From Datisca glomerata (Eukaryota > Streptophyta > Magnoliopsida > Cucurbitales > Datiscaceae): a DNA stretch of 64,000 nucleotides. Where the stretch lies: assembly GCA_003255025.1 (NCBI GenBank), contig QANY01002203.1, positions 399,273 through 463,272 of the forward strand. Reading direction: 5' to 3'. The notes under the pieces were generated by a model. It saw only the letters and a list, made by a program, of their open reading frames with translations, was not told where the DNA came from and did no database searches. A program made the position numbers and the translations under genes. Of the stretch, positions 33,765-45,649 are shown in pieces; position 1 is the stretch's first letter; each line of letters begins with the position of its first letter.

Positions 33765-33797
33765 AAATATGTGCATCGCACGTGTGTATTGACTAGT
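33765..33797 (+). mobile_element. Possible Helitron 3' terminus
   Basis: A short hairpin, ATGTGC-ATC-GCACGT (33769-33783, one G-T pair), is followed after 9 bases by CTAG (33793-33796) and then T. Helitrons end with a short hairpin about 10 bases before CTRR and insert at A-T sites. The matching 5' TC terminus was not identified, so this could be chance. Confidence 0.4.
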
Positions 33798-35275
33798 ATA
33801 TAATAGGTGGACAGGTTTATAGTAATTATTTTTCCACAAATTGCAGTAAATAACAACTTTTAAACATCTACTTAAGACTTATGTCGAGTTTTTTCAATTA
33901 TTACAAATCTGTCATTTTTATTTTATTTTTAAATAATTGTTTATGCTTGGACCAATTTACCCTTATCTCTCTAATTAACTATTCTATAATTGAGGTATTG
34001 GGGCTTAAACATTTTTAGCTATTTTAGTTTAATTCGTATTTTTATTAATATATTTAATATAGATTATGTTTATAAATTTGAAATTTACTATCTCTAATTG
34101 AGGTAGTTATCTTCCTACACTTATGATAACTATCCCCATTTTTTGTTTTTCATATATTTAAGTTGTAAGATGACTTCTTTAGTGTTAATTCTTTTAAATT
34201 TTTATTTTAGTTATTATTTTTGTTAATATATCAAAGGTGGTTTTATTTTTTGAATTCTAGAAAAGTCTCTTATATGTTATATTGAGAATATGTCATATTA
34301 ATATGTAATGATTGTAAATATGCATTTAAATGAAACTAACCATGTTACCTATATGTAATTAATTGTTCACATATAAATATAAATGAGTAAGTTGTTCTTT
34401 GAGAGAGAGAGAGAGTTTGAATTTAAATTACTAGCTAATGATTATTTATAATATTTCAATTTACCTATTTTTAAGCTACAAGTCAATGCAAAAGGGGTAT
34501 TCAGGGAACATTAAATGTTAATATTATGGACTCTATCAAACTTATTAAAGTTCATGACAAAAATTTAATTAGGGTCTACTATATTGTCTAGTCCTCTAAT
34601 TTCATAAATTTTTAAGTATTTACGTCAAATAGTCAAGTTTTAAAACTCAATTAAAGATATAACAATTTTCTTTTACTTTGTAATGATACATAACTTTTAA
34701 TGCTACCTTATCAATCAATTAATAATAGAAAACTGAATAGAAATTAATACCCTTTGTTGAAATTTTAATTGTAGATTTTGTTTAATTTTAATCTCCTTTA
34801 TTTAAATAAAGAACTCAATAGTATCCTACAATTAGCTAAGGTGGTTTAAAATGATCAGCATTATCTTTTAGTTGTGAAAACTTATTTTGTTGCTAAATAG
34901 TACCGAATATAGGTGATTTGTTCTTAACAGTATCAGATTCATCTATTTCTTATTTTCTGAAGAAGTTCAATTGAAAACAGTAGCTCAGGTAATTTTATTG
35001 CGTTTCTTCCATGAGCAACAAAACATGAAGCATGCAGAATAAATACTTTCTTAAATCTGAAAAATGTGATATTTTTCTGCTTGGTGTTATCAACAATTAT
35101 TATTTTCCGTTTTGTAAATATTTACTTCTTAATGTAATTATTTTATGCTTAGTTAATAATTGATCGAATCTGAAATATTGTGGGGTTTTAGAGAAAAATT
35201 CAAATTTTGAAATTATTTTTGGTTTTCAAGCATTAATTATCTCCCTCATTTTACGGATAAGAACATGCTAAAAAT
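33798..35275. other. AT-rich sequence without recognised genes
   Basis: Long A/T runs and a short GA repeat (34399-34414). No reading frame or transposon motif was recognised. Confidence 0.6.
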
Positions 35276-35935
35276 CTCAATAGCATTGATACTTTCTCTT
35301 TTGCTAATTATTAATACTAAATCTTCAACGTCTACAAAACACAAATAAAGAACTCGAAAAGCGAGGGAACCGGGGGCGATTGCCTCGCTTAAGGGTCTCT
35401 GATACCTAAGTCAGTATCTTGCCGTTATTTCGGCATAGTTTCCTTAGGGGATAAATGACATACCTATTTTTCTCAGTAGATGGGGGTATTCGTACCTGAA
35501 GTTTTGTGGAGGAAACGTGTCGAAAAAACCCCCGGAAGCATGTTGGGGAAGCTTCATGGGATATGATGCTTGTCTTTGATTGTATATGAGGGAGGCGACC
35601 TTTGACACAAATTGATGGGCATTAAACTATTGATGTGCTTTCTAGGTGACATATCAGAGGTAAATCTGATACCCTGCCATGATGATTGGACCTGTTAGGT
35701 ACTCAGATGTGTAAGAAGGCCCCAGGGGGATTTTACTCTTGGCGAATATGCAATGTCCTTTATCGTTATTCATGTGCTATGGCCGGTGCATCCTGGGCCT
35801 CTGTGAGACCGATTACTCAAGGTCAGCCTCCTCCTTCTGGGTGGTCTGGCTTTGGAACCTTCTCTTAGAGTGACCTTCTCAGCACAGTATGTAATGTGTT
35901 CCTGTGTTACTAGTGATTAGAAAACACCTATAACA
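35276..35935 (-). mobile_element. 3' LTR of element G
   Basis: About 660 bp. Shares with the right LTR blocks such as CTGATACCTAAGTCAGTATC, TTATTTCGGCATAGTTTCCT, GAGGGAGGCGACCTTTG, GGTGCATCCTGGGCCTCT and TAGAAAACACC. It lacks an internal segment of about 60 bp present at 40630-40700. Confidence 0.88.
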
Positions 35936-35950
35936 GCTTTCCCCTAGTTG
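35936..35950 (-). other. Polypurine tract of element G
   Basis: The minus strand reads AACTAGGGGAAAGC directly before TGTTATAGG, the LTR start. It fixes the element's orientation. Confidence 0.6.
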
Positions 35951-37600
35951 AGGACTTGGATTGCTTTACTCGCCCAGGTCTGAAGACTTCTTTATCCGAG
36001 CTTCTCATCCGACCTACCCCTTTCCATTTTGGCATGACTTGCGCACTCGCCATTTCACCTCTTCCACGATTTAAGGCCATTGATCTCTTTGGGAGTGGAT
36101 GCATTATTGGCATGTTTGCTCGATGTGTCTCTTCATTCTTGACGCGTCGTTTAAACTATGTTTTATCTTCTGAAGTTTTTCTTATTGGTCCGCGAAACGA
36201 CTGCTTCTTAGGGTGTAGGATAGCCTCAACAGCCACCATCATGGACCACTTTAATGCCCCTTAAATGAGTGACTTCCTTCTTCTAGGCCTATAAATAAGC
36301 GGTTTTCCTTCTCATTTCCTTCATCTTTGCCTTCCTTATAGAATCAAAACATTTATTCTTGCCCTCATTTCTTCTTTCTTCCTCGAGAGAATAGTGTACT
36401 TTCACTTCTCGGGCCTCTTCCGATGGGGGCTTCCTCATGAGATCCTCCTGACTTTATTTTCCATGGTTGTATTTTCCCTTTCTGTCCCTTCCTGGGGGCT
36501 TCCATGGTTGCCATGCCTCAAAGTTGTTGACGTTCCATTCACGATGATTTCCTTGCCTTTGATAGACTTGTGTGGTGAACTTTTTATCTGTGTTGGTTGC
36601 CGACTTATAGTTGCAAAGTCCCTTCTGTTGCAAAATATTACCCTTAGGAGAGGTCTGCAACTTAACCGGGGATCTTGTCCTTGGACTTATAACAAGGCAA
36701 CTTCCTTGGATGCATCCCACTTCCTTTTACCATATTCGTCCCTTTGAAACTCCAGCTACTCATTACAACATGCATCAGAAGTGGACCAAGCACATCCCTT
36801 GCAGTCGTATCCTTCGGGATCATCTCGAATCATGGGGCAGTGGCTTTCTTCCTTGCTCACCTTGTGGGAGAAATTTAGGCTTTTTTCATGCTTAACTTGG
36901 AAAGTAGGTGCTGCCCGTGGTTTGAATCCACTTTTATCCTAACTTGGCGTGGGTCCTTAGACCAAGTCATCATGACCCTCAGCCGACAGGTGACCGAAGT
37001 CCTTCATACCTTAAAAGAGTTCACAAAGCTGTGGAAATTAGGGGGCTTGTCCTTTCAGGTTAGCCTAGGAGGGATTCACCTCCTCAACTGAGGAGGAAAC
37101 TTTTGCTCTTTTTTCTTCACTTGCACTTGTAATCCTTTTCCTTAATAATAAACTTTTATTTAGTAACTCTGACTCCTTTTAGTTTTTCTTTTGCTTATTT
37201 CCTTTGTCGTAACACTTTGTAGTCGCACAAGCTGTGCTTTAGTAATAAACATTCCTCGAGTAGGCAAAGTTTTACTTTTAGCTTAGTTGAGCTTGGCCTG
37301 GACGAGACCTTAAGCCTCCTTTTATTCCTACTTCTTTATTGCTCTGAATTATGAACGTTTTAAGTATTAACTTTTGATGGCCTGAGCAACATGGTCGCTT
37401 TTACCCCGTACTCGAGTGGGCCCCAAGATGGACTTGATCCTTCATTTTAGGTTGTCCCCGCTGAAGGAGGTCGGAGGACTTACAGACTTGTCATAACCTT
37501 TATGAAGTCTATGTGCTCCCATTTGGGATGTCTGGTCAGGCAAACCTACCTCAAATTGGGAGTTTACCTTTTGTCATTTAGTCAAGCACACCTTCTCTTG
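35951..37600 (-). other. Element G internal region, unrecognised
   Basis: It has no long frame. On the plus strand CTATAAATAAG (36291-36301) is followed by a pyrimidine-rich leader-like stretch, and AATAATAAAC occurs near 37143, so a plus-strand transcription unit is conceivable. Short plus frames (35956-36264, 36394-36747) match no family known to me and may be chance in GC-richer DNA. Confidence 0.4.
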
Positions 37601-37654
37601 GTTGAGATTTTTCCTCGATAAACACTTATTCTGTCCGGTGAGATAAAGTGCTCG

Positions 37655-38620
37655 GCATATATTTCATACCTTGATGTCTAGCCAGACATGCATGCTCTAG
37701 CTACACCCTTAATCTCGTCTGGCGAGCTAGAGTGCTCGACAAAGCGTCATGTTTTACCTTGATGTCTTGCTAGGCATGCCAACTCTAGCTAGACCCTTCA
37801 TCCTGTCTGCTGAGCTAGGATACTCGACAAACATCACTTTTTGCCTTGATGTCTAGCCAGAAGTGCCTGCTCTAGCTAGACCCTTAATCCTGTTTAGTAA
37901 GCTAAGGTACTCAGTAGACATCACTTTTTACCTTGATGTCTAGTGAGGTGTGCATGCTCTAGCTAGACCCTTAATCCCGTCTGGTGAGCTAAGGTTCTTG
38001 ACATACATGACTTTTACGTTTTGGTGACTAATCAAGCGTATCTGCTCTAGCTAGACCCCTTAATCTCATCTAGCGAGCTAGGGTATTTGATAGATATCAA
38101 TTTTTACATTGAAGTCTAGCCAAGGGTACCTACTCTAGCTAGACCCTTAATCTCGTCTAGTGAGATAGGGTGCTCGGCAGAGATCACTTTTTTCCTTGAG
38201 ATCTTGCCAGGTGTGCCTACTCTAGCTAAGCCCTTGATCATGTCTAGTGAGTTAGGATGCTCGACTACATCATTTTTTGCCTTGATGTCTTGCTAGGCGT
38301 GCCTACTATGGCTAGACCTTTGATCTCGTCTGGCGAGTTAGAATGCCCGGCAAACACTTTTTTACCTTCTGACATCTAGTCTGGCATGTTTTCTTAGTTA
38401 GATCCTTTCTTAAATCCTGTATGGCAAGCTAGAGTGCTCGACAGACATCACATTTACCTTGATATCTACTCAGGCGTTCCTTCTCTGGCTAGACCCTTGA
38501 TTCTCTCTTACGAGATAGAGTGCTCAGTTGACATCTCTTTTTGCCTTGATATCTAGCCAAACGTGCATCCTCTAGCTAGATCATTGATTCCATCTAACGA
38601 GATATGGTGTTCAACGGACA
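37655..38620. repeat. 87-88-bp tandem array in element G
   Basis: About eleven degenerate units, each with CCTTGATGTCTAGCCAGG, then CTCTAGCTAGACCCTTAATC, then TGGCGAGCTAGGGTGCTCG and ACATCACTTTTT. CCTTGATGTC anchors near 37669, 37757, 37844 and 37931 give the period. It lies in the middle of the element, where plant Tat-type elements often carry arrays in the region after pol. Confidence 0.9.
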
Positions 38621-38820
38621 TCACTTTTTAATTCTGACTAATGGTCATGAATGTCGCACCAATAATCACTTTTTAATCTTGACTGATGGGCTTGAGTGTC
38701 GCAACAATCATCACTTTTTAATTTTGACTAGTGGTCTAGAATGTCGCATCAGTCCTCACTTTTTAGTCTTGATTGGTGGGTTAGACTGTCACACCAGTCA
38801 TCACTTTTTAATCCTTCATC
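38621..38820. repeat. 45-bp tandem array in element G
   Basis: TCACTTTTTA recurs at 38621, 38666, 38711, 38756 and 38801, exactly 45 bp apart, with TTGACTGGTGG and GAATGTCGCA between. It adjoins the 87-bp array and shares its TCACTTTTT end, so it may have grown from it. The plus frame reads as 15-residue repeats (HFLILT...) only because 45 is divisible by three. Confidence 0.93.
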
Positions 38821-40096
38821 GCATGTTGTGGAATATTCGATTTTCTCTTTTTTCACTAAGTACACGATCTATGTTGTCCATTACAACTTAATGTTGGTCG
38901 TTTAAAACTAATATCACTTCTTCTGCCCTAAATGAGGGATGACTGAGGTGGAGCACCGAAGATTGTCAGCTGTCTTGTTCCCTGAGCTTCCACCCATCAT
39001 TTCTTGCTAGAGCTTGGTGCGTGTTTCTTTTCGAGCTTCACCTTTGCCTTAATGGCAGGACCCCTAAAGCTTTGTATTCCGCTCATGGACGGATGTCAAT
39101 TTGTCCTGAACCCCTTTCTCAGATGCTTTGGTGAAAGAACGATTGACTACCACGAGCCCCCAAGTTCCGTCCATGGGTTATTCCTCAGGCATTGTGCATC
39201 GGCTACCAACTAATTCACTCATGTGAGTTCGTTCGCTTCATGCGGGTGCTTGGGAGGGACATGTTCGCATGCCTCACAGGTAAAGCCTGATCTTGTTGAA
39301 AATTGGCTTAAGAGGTCTTGTGATTGTCCTTATCCTCTTACTAGGGCTTCCGGTTCTGACACGACTTGCAAGCCAGCGTAATGATACATGGTGTGAGAGT
39401 CGAGAAATGCCTATTGTGGAGGATTGATATGAGGCTCTATCTTTCAACTAGGTATGACCCCCGACTCATGTATCTGTGCCGCATGGATTTCGTTTACGCA
39501 GGAGCCTTGCAAAATTGTTGGTGGCCAAAAGAACACCAATTGGTTGGGCGGAGGGTGGCCTACCGATATTTTCATCCATCTTCCGTAGCTGCTCATATAT
39601 TGCCTCTGGAATGTCCTTTAGAGGTATCTTCCTTCATTTGTTCTTCAGCTACCTCGCTCTCCTTCCTCACCTTCCTGGGATGTCCTCAACTGAAGCCTAG
39701 TTTCGTTTTGGTCCCAATTTCCTCGAGGGCTGCAGTTTCTCCAGGTTAAGGTATTGTCTCACCCTTTCCCAGATTATTTTTCCCGAAGGTCCTGTGAATG
39801 CTTGGCGACTTAGCCAACGGTCCTTTGAGTCATGGGGGAGGACCTTTTCCATGCGATACCATTATGACTTGAGCGGTGACTCCCCCCTCCCCATCCCCCC
39901 TTGGTTATGCAGAGATTACAACCACATTATCTTTCTTCCTTCTCCGTGTAATATGACGGTAGAGGGTCCTCCCGCTGGGGGGAAGGGTGAATCCTCCTTC
40001 TCAATCATGGACTTCGTTAGTGTAAGATGCCAAACCCATCCCCTACTTGTGGGAGGAGGGTTTCAAGTTCTTTATATAGGAACGATTTTATCATCG
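38821..40096 (-). other. Element G 5' internal region, unrecognised
   Basis: This is the leader or gag position. Short frames exist on both strands (for example plus 39366-39749), but no CCHC knuckle or gag core can be seen. The GC content is high for this window, with CCCCTCCCCATCCCCCC near 39884. Confidence 0.4.
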
Positions 40097-40117
40097 CTCG
40101 CCACAGATGAAGCCAAC
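40097..40117 (-). other. Primer-binding-like site of element G
   Basis: Directly after the LTR the minus strand reads GTTGGCTTCATCTGTGGCGA. Its TTGGC and TCTGTGG parts match the TTGGCGCCGTCTGTGG type known from plant gypsy elements. Confidence 0.5.
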
Positions 40118-40888
40118 TGTTGAAGCTGAAAATCTCAACGTACTGATACTTGCCTCTCGTGCTAATTATTGATACCCAAAACTGTAACAGTGATGTCAAT
40201 GGCATTCTGCCCTTTAGCTAGAGCTCCTCACTACCTTAACATTTGTAAAATATAAATAAAGAATCCAAAGATCAAGGGAACCGGGGGATGGTTACCTCAC
40301 CTAAGGGCCTCTGATACCTAAGTCAGTATCTTGGTGTTATTTCGGCATAGTTTCCTTAGGGGTGAAATGACATACCTCTTTCATTAGTAGATGATGGTAT
40401 TTATACCTGAAGTTCTATGGAAAAAAGTGTTGAAGAAACCCCCTGGAGCGTGTTGGGAAAGCTTCTCCAGATACGATGTATGTATTTGATTAGACAAGAG
40501 GGAGGCGACCTTTGGCATAAAACGATGGACATTAAACTGTTGACGTGCTTTCGAGGTGACATATCGAAGGCTGATCTGACACCTGCCATGACGATTGGAC
40601 CTGTTGGGTGCTCATACGTGTAGGAATGTGCTATCTGGGATGTTACTTCGACAGATAATTATGACATTGGTGCTCGAGGTTACCTGAGCTCCCTTCGGGG
40701 GGCTTTTACTCTTATCGTCCTTCGTGTTCTAAGGTCGGTGCATCCTGGGCCTCTTCAAGACTGACCAGGAAAAGTCAACCTCCTCCTTTCTAGGTGGTCG
40801 GGCTTTGGAATCCTCTCTTAGAGTGACATTCTTACCGCAGTATGAGATGTGTTGATGTGTTACAAGTGGTTAGAAAACACCGATAACA
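40118..40888 (-). mobile_element. 5' LTR of element G
   Basis: 771 bp on the plus strand from TGTTGAAGCTGAAAATC to CGATAACA. It is longer than the left LTR through an insert near 40630-40700 and a longer start; otherwise it aligns throughout. Confidence 0.88.
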
Positions 40889-41403
40889 ATAACAAACCCA
40901 AAAATTTGAAATAAAAAAGAGGACTTTCAATTGATTGACTATATATTTTTATCCTTATTTAGATCATTGTTTGAATTAGTTATATATATTTTTATCCTTC
41001 TTTGCTTTCAAATTTTTATTGACTAATTTTAAGTTACTTTTATTTTCATACACCTCTTAAACGGATTAAAGATATTTTGATCAATAAATAGATTAAGGAT
41101 ACTTTTATTTTGAAACACCTCTTAATTGTAGCAACATTTTATTTTCCTAAGAGTCTAAAAAATCATACATTTATCTATACATTACCTAAAAACTTGACTA
41201 TATTTCCTCTTTAAGTTTGTTCTTGCAATTGGCCCATTGCCTAAAGTGGCTTAAATCCTTGAAATGTTTTCCAGAATATATAACTTTAGAGCTGTTATTA
41301 TAAGAAATAACAATTTTTCATAGTTTTAGGTAAATAGCATGTTTCCACAACTATCAATAATTTTAGACTAAAATGACAATAATCTAATTAGGGTGTGTTT
41401 GTA

Positions 41404-41964
41404 GGATTTTTGGGTAAATCAGTGGTATATAGATGATATACCAATATGATAGTTGCTTGGTTAGAAGAAGTAATTAATGCTCACAATATTTTTTAAAAAT
41501 TTTAAAAATTAAAACACACCAAACACTCAACCAAACCATAAAATTTTTGAAACCCATCACAATCCCCCTCAAAAGACATCGAAAATCGTGTATCACCTAT
41601 TTAAAAAAACTAAAAAAGGAAACTGCAATTATCACTAATCAAATCATCTCAAAAAAAATCTATAAACCAACCATCTATAGACTAAAAAACTAAAAAGTTT
41701 TTTGAGAAGAACCCTAAAATTATCGAACAAACACAATTCTAAAATCATTTCAGTGAGAAGATGAAAAATCGAAGCATATTGGTTCATAGATGATTGAACA
41801 TTAAACTGTCAATCACGTTGGTTGTAGTAAGTAATCAGTGGTTGATCTATTAGGGACTATGTTAAGGACTTAAATTGATTGTTCCTTAATCAAATGAGAA
41901 CAAGAATAAAAAAAATTCATATTGGTATATCGTCTATATACCACTGATTCATCCAAAAAATCCT
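41404..41964. repeat. Inverted-repeat element, copy 1
   Basis: Arms of about 47 bp at 41404-41449 and 41918-41964, both reading GGATTTTT from outside and sharing AATCAGTGGTATATAGA and GATATACCAATATGA. The spacer is about 470 bp and non-coding. It looks like a small non-autonomous DNA transposon; no target duplication was identified. Confidence 0.7.
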
Positions 41965-42846
41965 TCAAATTTTGATAAAACTCTAGATCAACATACATTA
42001 ACCAAGGAAGAAGAAAAATGAATATAACGATGATAACTCACTAATGACGAAATGAACAATGTAGCTTCGAAGAATTTTCTATGGAGAATGACTTGAAGCT
42101 AGATTACCATGAAAGCTGCATAGAAAAAAAAAGTAGTCAAGCAAATATTCTCGTGCGCTAGAATTTTGCTTAATAGTAGGAAGTGATTATATGATAACAC
42201 TAATTAAATATAATCTTTTATAAATTGGTATTAGCTAATATTAAGGAAAGAATTAGATTCATTAATTAAATGGTGATTTAATTAATAAAAAACTATTATA
42301 ATCAGGTTTGAAATATGTAATTCTAAGGGTAAAATCGTCTCATCAAAATTTCATGAAACATTGATTGATAACGTAGCAAGAAAACTTGTCTATTCGCCTA
42401 AAGTTTGAAATAATCACTAATTTTTAAAATGACTTATAAAACTTGTCTATTTGATGCAATTACTTTAAAATTTTTGTACATAATAGATAAGTTTTGGATG
42501 GCTGTTTTAAGAAATATAAGTGTTTCAATAATTTTAGGTAAACAACAAGTTTCTAAATTTGTCAATAACTGTAGCAACCTTTTATTTTCCTAAGAGTCTA
42601 AAAAATCATACATTTATCTATACATTACCTAAAAACTTGACTATATTTCCTCTTTAAGTTTGTTCTTGCAATTGGCCCATTGCCTAAAGTGGCTTAAATC
42701 CTTGAAATGTTTTCCAGAATATATAACTTTAGAGGTGTTATTTTAAGAAATAATTTTTTTAATAGTTTTAGGTAAATAGCATGTTTCCGCAACTATCAAT
42801 AATTTTAGACTAAAATGATAATAATCTAATTAGAGTGTGTTTGTAG

Positions 42847-43406
42847 GATTTTTGGGTAAATCAGTTGTATATAGATAATATACTAATATGATAGTTTCTT
42901 AGTTAGAGGAAGTAATTAATGCTCACAATATTTTTTAAAATTTGAAAAATTAAAACACATGAAACACTCAACCAAACCACCGAAAATTTTGAAACCCACC
43001 ACAATCCCGCTCAAAAGATATCGAAAATCGTATATCACCTATTTAAAAACCTAAAAAAGGAAACTACAATAATCACTAAGCAAATCATCTCAAATAAAAA
43101 ATCTATCAACCAACCATCTATAGACTAAAAAACTAAAAAGCTTTTCGAGAAGAACCCTAAAATTATCGAACAAACACAATTCTAAAATCATTTCAGTGAG
43201 AAGATGAAAAATCAAAGCCTATTGGTTCATAGATGATTGAACATTAAACCGTCAATCACGTTGGCTGTAGTAAGTAATCAATAGTTGATCTATTAGGGAC
43301 TATGTTAGGGACTTAAATTGATTGTTCCTTAATCAAATTAGAACAAGAATAAAAAAATTTCATAGTGGTATATCATCTATATACAACTGATTCATCCAAA
43401 AAATCC
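42847..43406. repeat. Inverted-repeat element, copy 2
   Basis: The counterpart of copy 1 in the second tandem unit, with a few more arm mismatches (for example GATAATATACTAATATGA). It arose by the 1443-bp duplication rather than by a separate insertion. Confidence 0.7.
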
Positions 43407-44039
43407 TTCAAATTTCGATAAAACTCTAGATCAACATACATTAACCAAGGAAGAATAAAAATGAATATAATGATGATAACTCACTAGTGATGAAATGAAC
43501 AATGTAGCTTCAAATAATTTTCTATGGAGAATGACTTGAAGCTAGATTACCATGAAAGTTGCATAGAAAGAAAAGGTAGTCAAGCAAATATTCTCGTGCG
43601 CTGGAATTTTGCTTAATAGTAGGAAGTGATTAGATGATAACATTAGTTAGATATAATCTTTTATAAATTGGTATTAGCTAATACTAAGGAAAGAATTAAA
43701 ATCATTAATTAAATGGTGATTTAATTAATAAAAAACTATTATAATCAGAGGTTTGAAATATGTAATTCTAAGGGTAAAATCGTCTCATCAAAATTTCATG
43801 AAACAACGATTGATAACGTAGCAAAAAAACTTGTCTATTCGCCTAAAGTTTGAAATAATCGCTATTTTTTAAAATGACTTACAAAACTTGTCTATTTGGT
43901 GCAATTACTTTGAAATTTTTGTACATAATAGATAAGCTTTGGAGGGCTGTTTTAAGAAATATAAGTGTTTCAATAATTTTAGGTAAACAACAAGTTTCCA
44001 AATCTGTCAATAATTTTTTACTAAAATGATCATAATCTA

Positions 44040-44400
44040 TATATGGTGTGTTTGATGATTTTTTGGATATATAAGTGATGTATAGAGGATATACTGATTT
44101 AAAATATGCTAGAATTAATGATATAATTAATACTCAAAATTTAAAATTTGAAATACTTAATCAATATATTGTGTATTTGATGATTTTTCAGGTATATCAG
44201 AGGTTATATATGATATATTGATTTGAAATATGCTAGAATTAAGGATGTAATTAATGCAAAAAATATAAAATATAAAATACATAATCCATATATGGTGTGT
44301 GTGATGATTTTTTGGATATATCAATGGTATATAGATAACATATCCATTTAAAATTTGATTTAAAATTTGAAACGTACTGATCTAACTGTTCAAAATTTGA
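44040..44400. repeat. Three further single copies of the inverted-repeat end
   Basis: GGTGTGTTTGATGATTTTTT at about 44046 and variants about 122 bp apart at 44170 and 44296, each followed by GGATATATCAGTGGTATATA-like sequence. They resemble the left arm of the two elements but have no right arm. Confidence 0.6.
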
Positions 44401-45470
44401 TATATTGATGATTCTTTTTGTATATGAAAGGTATTAATAATGTCGTTGATTTGAAAGAATATTTTATTAACAAACTTTAGGTGATATTAAGAAAAATATA
44501 ACCAATAATTACTTATCCCCTAATTTAATTAAAAAAATCAACGAAATAATATTTGAATTAGAAATAATTAATTATCAAATTTTTAATTAATTAAAAGAAT
44601 ACAAATATGAGTTTTAAAATGGCACAAATTTTGAATATTTACAATTCGTATTGTATTTATGTTATGCGTTTAGAATACTTGTGTTGTGAATTAAGTACAT
44701 TTAGGTTATAAATTTAATTAGTATGTTCACATTGTTTAGGTTAGGTTGAAATCAAGAGGTTCAATGTTGTTATCGTAATATTTTATTATCTATTGTATGT
44801 AATATATTTACATTTTGAATTAATATATTCACATAATCGTTTTCTTGAAATTTTAATTTCTACAGACGTCTAACTTTCAATATTTATATGTAATATAGAA
44901 TCGTTATTCGTCAGAAATATTTACATTCTTTACGATTTGGGTGTGAGCGTGCTTGTTTGTTTTAGCTCCTTCGTAAGATGAGAATTGGGGAAAATCGTGT
45001 ATGAATTTTGTAGGATTTAGATTTGGAAAGTTTTAAGAGAAGCTCAATAGCGCGTTTAATATCTGATGAAGGAGAATAAGTTTCTTTTTTCAATCAATTG
45101 ATTTCATTTATTTATTTATATTTAAACTTAAATTTACTTCACCATTCACTTCTTTTCATAAAAAATCATTCACTTCTTCTTCCGCCATCCTTTCTGTGAA
45201 AAATGGTGTTGAATTTGAGAAGAAAAGGAGCACAAACACTTCTTGTTTTTGTACGTCGGTGATACACAATGCTTGAAACAATTGAAATTAAAAAGATATC
45301 AATTTTATTGGCACTTCGAGGGACCAACATATCCCAAACAAACATAAAAGTAGTTTAATTGATAAAAGCATATTTCCTTCATTCAGTACTTTTAATATTT
45401 ATATACAACTATCTTCAAAAAACAAATATTTAAATACAATTGATCTTAATTGAGTAATTATTCAGACTAC
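44401..45470. other. AT-rich sequence without recognised genes
   Basis: There is no coding frame; scattered words such as TTTAATTAATTAAAA and repeated ATATTTACA occur. No transposon signature was found. Confidence 0.6.
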
Positions 45471-45473
45471 CGC

Positions 45474-45649
45474 CCACAATGTGGCTTGGACCCCATATTA
45501 TAGAAATTCAATCCGTTGATTTAAATTTAAACAGTCATGATCTATTGAAAGTATAAGAGTTTACTAGAAAGTGACTTTGCTTTTCTTATTAGAAAAATCT
45601 GACCGTTTAGATTACTCATGTAATGGCTAGAATGTCGACCACAATGTGG
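45474..45649. repeat. Pair of CCACAATGTGG palindromes
   Basis: CCACAATGTGG occurs at 45474-45484 and 45639-45649. Sequence beside the two is partly inverted (CCGCCCACAATG against TCGCCACATTG on the other strand). It could be a small inverted-repeat element of about 190 bp. Confidence 0.35.

Larger units (their letters stand above)
35276..40888 (-). mobile_element. LTR element G without recognisable pol
   Basis: A 5.6-kb, clearly GC-richer element. Similar LTRs lie at 35276-35935 and 40118-40888. On the minus strand the LTR at the left is preceded by CTAGGGGAAAGC (polypurine tract) and the LTR at the right is followed by GTTGGCTTCATCTGTGGCGA. That resembles TTGGCGCCGTCTGTGG primer sites of plant gypsy elements, so the element runs right to left. 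Between the LTRs I see no protease, RT, integrase or RNase H motif, only tandem arrays and short frames. It looks like a large non-autonomous or internally deleted derivative. No clean target duplication was found. Confidence 0.72.
41128..44012. repeat. 1443-bp tandem duplication, two copies
   Basis: Units 41128-42570 and 42571-44012 start GTAGCAAC and are identical over long runs, e.g. TAAAAAATCATACATTTATC. Small indels and scattered substitutions separate them. Neither has a coding frame. Each holds one inverted-repeat pair (next two entries). Confidence 0.93.

Noticed and set aside
38604..38891. Protein with 15-residue repeats in element G
   Set aside because: It is explained by a 45-bp tandem array in which stops happen to be absent; no start context or neighbouring domain.
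39366..39749. Plus-strand frame of 127 codons in element G
   Set aside because: It opposes the element's inferred orientation, has no recognisable domain and lies in GC-rich DNA where stops are rare.
35266..40895. Target-site duplication of element G
   Set aside because: The bases beside the two LTRs (GAACA and ATAAC) do not match convincingly.
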